From: Eutreptiella sp. 'Long Island Sound 2002'
Taxonomy: Eukaryota > Euglenozoa > Euglenophyceae > Eutreptiales > Eutreptiaceae
DNA: 64,000 nt
Assembly (NCBI GenBank): GCA_964036045.1
Contig: OZ038379.1
Location: 108,392,025 to 108,456,024, forward strand
Direction of reading: 5' to 3'
A model generated the notes under the pieces. It was not told the origin of the DNA, searched no databases, and was given only the letters and a program-made list of their open reading frames with translations. The translations under genes and the position numbers were made by a program. Position 1 is the first letter of the stretch. Every line of letters starts with the position of its first letter. Positions 57,857-64,000 of this stretch are shown here, piece after piece.

Positions 57857-58461
57857 GAACTTTGTCTTCCTTCCACGTGGGCCCCCTTACCAATGACGGG
57901 GGTCCCGGGTGCTATTCCTAGATTTCCAAGATTGGCGCACGGGGCCCCACTAGTGAGGACTTTGGGGTTTTGAGGCCGGCATGGGTTGGCCGAAAAATCA
58001 GACCTTTGACAATCCCCCGAGTCCCTAGGGCCAATGATATGTGATCATTTGGTGACAATAGGACTATGTAAGCCCATGTGGAGCCATGTAACCCCAATTG
58101 GGCCCTTCTAGTGATGGTTGTATTCTCCCTCGTTCTGGACCTACTCGTACCGTGGTGGGCAAAACTTGTCTTGACCCACGGCGTAGAGAAATTGTTTCTT
58201 CGATATGGACCCCCTAACCAATCACAGGGGTCCCGGGTGCTATCTTCAAGTCTCCAAGATCGGCCCCCCTTTAGGGTCCACCAGTAGGCACCTAGCTTTT
58301 TTTAGGCCAGCATCAGATTGCTGAAAATCGCGATTTCGGGGTGACCTCTAACAACCTTTGGGGGCCTTTAGGCTGTTGTTTGGTGATCATTTGGTGACAA
58401 TAGGACTATGGAATACCCATGTGGAGTCACGTAGCACCAACTAGGCCCTTCTAGTGGTGCT
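57857..58461. repeat. Degenerate direct duplication of about 270 bp
   Basis: Copy 1 (about 57857-58118) and copy 2 (about 58186-58461) share GGGGTCCCGGGTGCTAT, TTTGGTGACAATAGGACTAT and GCCCTTCTAGTG in the same order. Confidence 0.8.
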
Positions 58462-58527
58462 TCTTGGCCCCCAAAAGCGCCGTTTTGGGTCTATTTGCAC
58501 ATTCTGGGCAAACCGGCAATAGAACTT

Positions 58528-58646
58528 GGAGGGGGACTTCCCACAAGGTGGGGTCCCAATTTCCCCTGGGTCGCTTGCATATGAGGAATAGTGTTTGGCA
58601 CATCAACGTGGTGTCTTGTTGGTAGGCATGTGGGAAGTCCCCCTCC
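58528..58646. repeat. 17-bp perfect inverted repeat
   Basis: Arms 58528-58544 (GGAGGGGGACTTCCCAC) and 58630-58646 are exact complements around an 85-bp loop. It may mark a small foldback element; no duplication of flanks was seen. Confidence 0.8.
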
Positions 58647-58709
58647 ATCCGCGCCCCAAACACCACAAGGCACACTAGGACCCTGGAGAGTGGGAGATCC
58701 CAGTGAACT

Positions 58710-59112
58710 AGACAACACAGGGCGGTCCTTAAGGGACGAGTTTTTTTTTTGTTAAGGACCGCCCATAAGGACCGCCCCCAGAGGCCTTTTTGCACTGGCC
58801 CACTGTGGGCCATGTCTATCCCCCCTTTTTGGGGATCCCCCAAAAAGCAGGGGTTACGTAGCAATTCCACCACCTTTTGGGCGCCCGAGAAGGTTGGGGT
58901 GAGGCAGCCACGTCTGATTTTGTCCCTGAGCGTGGCGTTCGGGATCCAATCCACGCTTTGTTGTGTAGGGACTCTCAATCCACGCTTTGTTGCGTGGCCC
59001 CTCGAGTTGGGGTTAGGGACTCACAATCCACGCTTTGTTGCGTGGCTCTTTTGAAAAACCCATGTTCTGGAACAACTTTTTTTTTTCCGTTAAGGACCGC
59101 CCTGAGACAACA
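58710..59112. mobile_element. hAT-type MITE, 387 bp, with 8-bp target duplication
   Basis: The element spans 58718-59104 and begins CAGGGCGGTCCTTAA with the complement at its right end. AGACAACA flanks it on both sides (58710-58717, 59105-59112). CAGGG termini and 8-bp duplications define hAT-like MITEs. It has no ORF of note. The left terminus has a second inverted copy of the TIR word near 58750, forming a strong hairpin. Three AATCCACGCTTTGTTG words (about 58950, 58977 and 59026) lie inside, two of them with the CCACGC...GCGTGG hairpin. Confidence 0.92.
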
Positions 59113-60196
59113 TGGACAGGGGAACCCATGTCCCGTCATGAGCTCGATCTTGTATGGCTACCTTGGTTGCTCCACCAAAACTGTACTTAGTTTGGCATTG
59201 TCCCATTGGGGCTATTTGGTTTTTGCCAAAAAACAAAGAGCAGGACAAGCAAGTTTTAAACCACTTTTGGGCCATAGCAACCAGTCTCCACAACATTCCA
59301 GCTTGATTTCTAGTTTGATTACTTTACACCCAAAGATTTATACCCACACAAATGTTGAGGACAAATAGGAGCATGAGGGACTACAAAATCTTGGTTTTGA
59401 TTGCCTTGGCCTTCGCACCCTCCTCTTTGTTGCATTAGCAATTTTTTGTTGCGGTGGGAAGACATCATTTACAAATCTGATAAAAGATGAGGGACAAATT
59501 ATGTGCAGGGGTACATCAAAGGGATACGAAATTCATACACTCCAAGTTTGCAACGGACTTCAAAACATTAGCACAGATACAAATGTCCAGGCAGCACTGC
59601 ATTTAGGTCCAGGCAGCACTGCATGAGCTGAGAATGGCATGATTTGTTTTGTGAGGCAGTCGGGGTTGCTGAACACGGGGGAGGCTCTTGCTCTGCCGGT
59701 GTGGTGGTTACTTTCATCGCCTGGGGATCTGTAATGGAAAGCCAAGAGGGGGTCAACGGGGCACCCAGCCCATGGACTATGCTCCCTGTTACCATTTCGT
59801 TCCAAAAGGACTTTAAGGCCACAATCACCGTCAAAGGGCATAAACTGTAAATACGGACGGTCTCTGCATTACTACACCTACGTGTCCTGTAAAGCATGTG
59901 TGGTTATCTGTTGACCAGAGGCGGCGTCCTGTGAAGCATGTGTGGTTATCTGTTGACCAGAGGCGGCGGTGGCTGTTAGTGACGTATCTGATGGTGACAT
60001 GGCACTCTTTGTGTGCTTGCTGTTTTGTGGGGATGTTGTGCACACTCCCCGGGCTTCTGCGAGAACACAGGGTTTGCCCGCAGCTACTGTTTGGTGGGGG
60101 GTAGGTTTTAGGGAAAAGGCTGAGACGACGGCATGGCACTGAGGCTGTTGGGCACCACTTCTGTCACTCTCTACTGCCAGCCACCCCTTTTGTTCC
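59113..60196. repeat. Intergenic stretch with short tandem duplications
   Basis: A 22-bp period duplication of GTCCAGGCAGCACTGCAT (59585-59624) and a 42-bp tandem duplication (59884-59925, 59926-59967; core GTGTGGTTATCTGTTGACCA) are present. No gene is recognised. Confidence 0.8.
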
Positions 60197-60568
60197 TTGT
60201 TCTGTTCGCAACCAATGGAGAATCAACGGGCTGTCTGTGCCGATCTGTTCACCTGGCGCACTATCCTCGACCAGCCCGGCCACAACGCTAGGCGCAAGGC
60301 CAATTCGTCCTCCGAACACGTTACACCTGAGTCTGGGGACACACCTCCCGTGCTGCCTGGCCCAGGGAACCCTGTGGTACCTGCCCCGCCGCAACAGCCG
60401 GGACGCTACATTCATGCTTCAACGGGAATGTGCGACCACCGAATGTACTGGAGACATGTACGTGCCAAACGCAACCACTCATACTACGTTTGCGATTTAT
60501 GTGGTCAGCACTGGCGCCAGGAAAGACCCAAGATTGCTCAACGTGGAGCGAAGCCACCGGGCATGTGA
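60197..60568 (+). CDS. Unrecognised ORF with a Cys/His cluster
   Basis: 123 codons. The C-terminal third holds CDHRMYWRHV and YYVCDLCGQHW, a possible zinc-binding C-x-H...C-x2-C pair; the middle is Pro-rich. I do not recognise a family. It could be an exon or a transposon fragment, and the start shown is a non-ATG codon. Confidence 0.25.
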   Translation: MFCSQPMENQRAVCADLFTWRTILDQPGHNARRKANSSSEHVTPESGDTPPVLPGPGNPVVPAPPQQPGRYIHASTGMCDHRMYWRHVRAKRNHSYYVCDLCGQHWRQERPKIAQRGAKPPGM

Positions 60569-63500
60569 AAACATGGCATTGCTGTTTGCCAGTCTGAGAT
60601 GAACGATGCTCATGCATTTCATGAAGCTGCAGATCCTTCATTGACCTGCAGTCCATGCACCGGCAGGCAATTGTGGATTATGCAGGTTGGAGGACCACAG
60701 TTCAGCCCCGCTTCATCCCACTTTCTTGAGATTGATGCCGGGCACAAGTGCCCGAGCAGATGTGAGCCCTCGCGCAGCTTTCTTTCGTCATTCTTCTTTA
60801 CACAGTGTTGTGTGTGATTGTGGTGCCTATATTCGGATCAAGAAGTTGTAGTTGTGTGAGGCTCCCTCTCAACCGACAGGGCCTTGGCATTACAGGCGGG
60901 AGGGGCATTTCGAGGTCAGTCAACTTTGTGTGGGAAACTTCGCATTTCACAGTGGTTATGAATTTCCCCACGCGAAATCTAGGGGCTTCTGCGAAATTTC
61001 CCACACACTAGCCAGCCCTGTGTGATGGCATGGTTTGTGATTTTTGGGCACAACAGGGTGGCTTCTCAGAGTTCACACCAGCTGTCCATGGCTGTGGAGG
61101 ACTCCCCGCCATCACCCAGCACCAACATACAGTGACTCGCCCTCAAAGGCCTCCGGTAGTATTGATGGTGTGTACAAACATGTGCAACGCAATACATTCA
61201 CCACGACGTGACCTATGTTCGATATGTCGCCTCAAGGTACAAATGGTACTTTGATTTTGTGTTTGTGAGTGTGGGCTTTCTGGCATTGGAGGCTGTCTTG
61301 TGGGCTCTTTTACCCCCTAGAGCTCCGCATCGACGTACTTCAAGGGCAATGAAGAAGAGACGCAAGCAACACCCACGAACCCTTGTCAGCCCACATACCA
61401 CTCTCCCAGAAGCGTCAGTAGAGGCTGCTAGGAGGGCAGGGGCGTCGGAAATTTGCGGCCGCCCTCCTCCGTTGGTGGGTGGAGGCGCACGTGGCGTCCG
61501 TCCCAGAGACGATGAGGCACGTGGATTTGCGAGCCGTACCCAGTACCCCCTTGCTACCCTCAGGTTCCATGTCCACTTAACCATTTGCCCCCAATGGGTC
61601 TGGCTTCCTAGCGATCGACAGCGGGACCCCACGCCATCCCTGGGATGCAGAGTGGCCTCACTCTGGTGCCACAGTGCCAAGCCCATGCAAAGCGCTTCAT
61701 GTTCATGAATCAAGCGCACAGTTATTGCGGATGCCAAGCGTCGCTGTTTCACCGCTAATGGCCACTGGGGCCTTGCACAGGGTCCTTGGACTCTTCTTCA
61801 GGGACATGTACAAACATCTCCGTCTGTTGAAGTCAATGTCAATGCTCCAATGCTCATGTTATAATAGGGCCAAACGAAGTGTCAAAAACATTGAAGTGGA
61901 ATACACTACCCCGAGGGACCTCGGCTTTCTTGGCACCAAAATCACTTCGGTGCCAGTTCTAGGAGCCACGTATTTGTGCAGTCCTCCGTTGGGCTGCACA
62001 TGAGTCTCCCCGGCTACATCCCCTGCAGGGGCCCTAATGCCTGGGGATCTGGGCATAGCTTGGGCAATGGGAGCGGGCAGTGACAAAACGCAATCGCCTG
62101 GCCGCCAATTGCCGGCGGTTCGTGGGCAACTGCCAGGGTCGCGTTGGTGGTGATGATGTGTTTTTGGTTTGTTGCTGTTTTGCACAAGTCTGTTTGTTTT
62201 CGTTGGGCTTGGGGCTCGTGTGGGCGCATCAAGTTGATATTCCAATGTGATGGGGTCCCCCCCAGTTTGGGATGGATGATCTTCAACAGTAATGGGGGGA
62301 CTCCTTGAAGAGCACGCCATGTTTTACACAAGCACATGCCTCATACTGCTGGAGTACTGTGTTGTGGGGTAGTGGTGAGGAACCACATCAGTGGACCTGG
62401 CTGCAGCTTCCGAAGTTCTGTTCAGCACCTTTGGCCCGATATATAGTTCGTAGGCCGTCTTGCATGACTCAGCATTCATCCTACTGCGATCCCTTGATCC
62501 AACACGGCAGAATGTAAAGTGGCACTGCTGTTCTCACCAATGGGGAATGGCGAACAGGTCGTTGTTGCCCATTTGTGTATATTCAAAGTGCTCAGACTGC
62601 ACCTCACAAAACCAAAATCCCGACCTTTCATGGCTCTGCAGTTGGCCCAGGGCATGTGCAGCTCTTCATTGTTGTAAATAACTAAGGCCAGAAAAAGTGA
62701 CACACAGTGCCTGTCTCTCAGTGGAACTGAACACGCATCACAAACAATGCCCTGTCCAGTGATGAAGCATAGGCACCTGACGGTAGGTGTCTAATGCTGC
62801 AGGTGAATGGCTGCGGCACAGCAGAATGCACCCAGGGTATATATCTTGCCGCAAACCCTTGCAACAGGTTGCCCTTGGGACAATGCAACGCTTCGAGTTG
62901 GCGACGAATTGGTCAGCTCTATTGATTTCGGCCCCAAAGAAAAGGTCACTGGAGAAGGCAAGCCACTTGGCAGGGTCTGCTGCAAAGAAACGTTGGGCAT
63001 ATGGATTCTCCATTTTGTGGACAAGGAGTTGTGCACATTTTGTTCCTGCACTAAGCTCACCAGTTGTGTGTGCATGAGCAGCTAGAACCCCGCGACCTTT
63101 GCAGTAGGCAATGATATTGGGACCCGTTTCCCTTTGCCATCGTGTCATTGACCACCAAACTGGCAGTCACAAAGACTGTGGGCACACGGGGCTGTCTGCT
63201 GTGTGCAAACCGTGCCTGACATTGGAAGTTTGAGAGTGGGCACACCTGGTCCAGAGTGCAGCCATACCTCAACCCTTCCCTGTGTTCCCTTCTCTACATG
63301 TTCCCTCTTTTTGTATTGGTGAAGCACGGCATGTGCTGCTCTGGCCCTCTGTTATGAACAGAAGGCCCTCTGATCTTCTGTTCATTCTGTTTGTATGTGC
63401 CACAAAGAGACACCAGATGGGCAGTGCTTGGGGGTTAGGACGAAGAAGTGCCATGCTTTGCAGCTGTCCAACGATGGAAGTACCATCAAGTTTTTTCAAG

Positions 63501-64000
63501 AGCCTAGAAGTTCCAAGTAGAACCGACCATTGAGCCCCAACCTACCAGCGTAGGCGATGCAGGTATTGGAACTGATGAGCTGCCAGTATGCACTTATGAA
63601 GCATCGCAGACCCCACTCCAGCATCTTATACTTGCGTCCATGGCACATGCTTACCAAAAGAGGAGGACTGTATTGGAGAAGCACAGCATGTGGTCCCCTC
63701 GCCCTCGTTGCCTTCCTTTCTGTTCTGCAAAGAGGGAACAACAACCGGCCTAATCCACATCAGCCTATACCTCTGTTGGTTTGCTGGTGAAGGGAAAGAG
63801 GGTTGCACTGTATTTGTGCATTCTTTTGTCCCCCCAAAGCGAAACACGACACACCTTCTCTTGGTCGGGTAGCCTCTGGATGTGGTGATGATGTCAACAT
63901 CCATTGCAGAGCTGAGAAGATGGAGACCACACTTCATGTTTTCGAAGTGCATATGAAGTGCATACCTCACAAGAAGCTACTTGATGTCACGTTGTGTGGC
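60569..64000. other. Unassigned 3.4 kb to the window edge
   Basis: Contains an imperfect inverted repeat TGTGTGGGAAACTTCGCA / TGCGAAATTTCCCACACA (about 60927-61010), a 166-codon unassigned open frame at 61208-61708, and several exon-like open segments on the minus strand between 62820 and 63960. Some can be joined at GT/AG, but their frames are ambiguous. No family is recognised, so I do not call genes here. Confidence 0.35.

Noticed and set aside
60854-61020. A second CAGGG-type MITE near the GTGTGGGAAA inverted repeat
   Set aside because: CAGGGC...GCCCTG can be placed, but the 8-bp flanks do not match, so there is no evidence of insertion.
62820-63960. A multi-exon host gene on the minus strand
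   Set aside because: Some segments can be joined at GT/AG, but more than one frame looks equally plausible and no family motif is recognised.

Overview
The window is eukaryotic and almost entirely made of transposable elements. It holds chromodomain Ty3/gypsy elements, a non-LTR (LINE) element, a Mutator-like transposase, terminal-inverted-repeat (TIR) DNA transposons and tRNA-like repeats. The only clear cellular-type gene sequence, a DNA topoisomerase II fragment with GT-AG introns, sits inside a transposon. I cannot name the species. A large, repeat-rich genome such as that of an alga or other protist fits, but this is inference.

From 1 to about 45.2 kb there is one nested stack that can be unpicked to the base. 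The oldest layer is a reverse transcriptase/RNase H ORF (DIRS-like or related) whose three pieces lie at 7-1376, 11656-11690 and 44709-45220. Gypsy element 1 (1377-11650, 481-bp LTRs, target duplication CGCGG) and gypsy element 2 (11691-44704, about 2.97-kb LTRs, target duplication CCCT) inserted 35 bp apart in it. Element 2 was then hit in gag by gypsy element 3 (18476-31659, about 2.36-kb LTRs, target duplication GCAA) and in pol by a 4,500-bp TIR transposon (34546-39045, target duplication GAAGATCC). Removing each insert with one copy of its duplication restores the reading frame at every junction.

Element 3 is the best preserved: its pol is a single open frame of about 1,700 codons with protease, a Dam-like domain, RT, RNase H, integrase and a chromodomain, although its gag is broken. 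Elements 1 and 2 carry stops and frameshifts, and element 2 has lost its chromodomain. All three carry an extra domain between protease and RT that resembles the Dam-type methyltransferase-like domain of DIRS elements. In elements 1 and 3 the gag frame appears to start inside the LTR.

The 4.5-kb TIR transposon has no recognisable transposase, ends in arrays of a GCTCCTGAGGAGC palindrome, and carries on its minus strand three spliceable exons of topoisomerase II. It looks like a gene-capturing (Pack-type) element.

From 45.3 kb on come a 46-bp minisatellite, a 5'-truncated LINE with RNase H (about 45.84-49.7 kb), two tRNA-like segments, a decayed Mutator-like transposase (51.9-54.2 kb) between inverted AT-rich repeats, two identical 71-bp tRNA-like repeats, and a 387-bp hAT-type MITE with a perfect 8-bp target duplication (58718-59104). 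The rest of 55-64 kb holds short duplications and open segments that I cannot assign.
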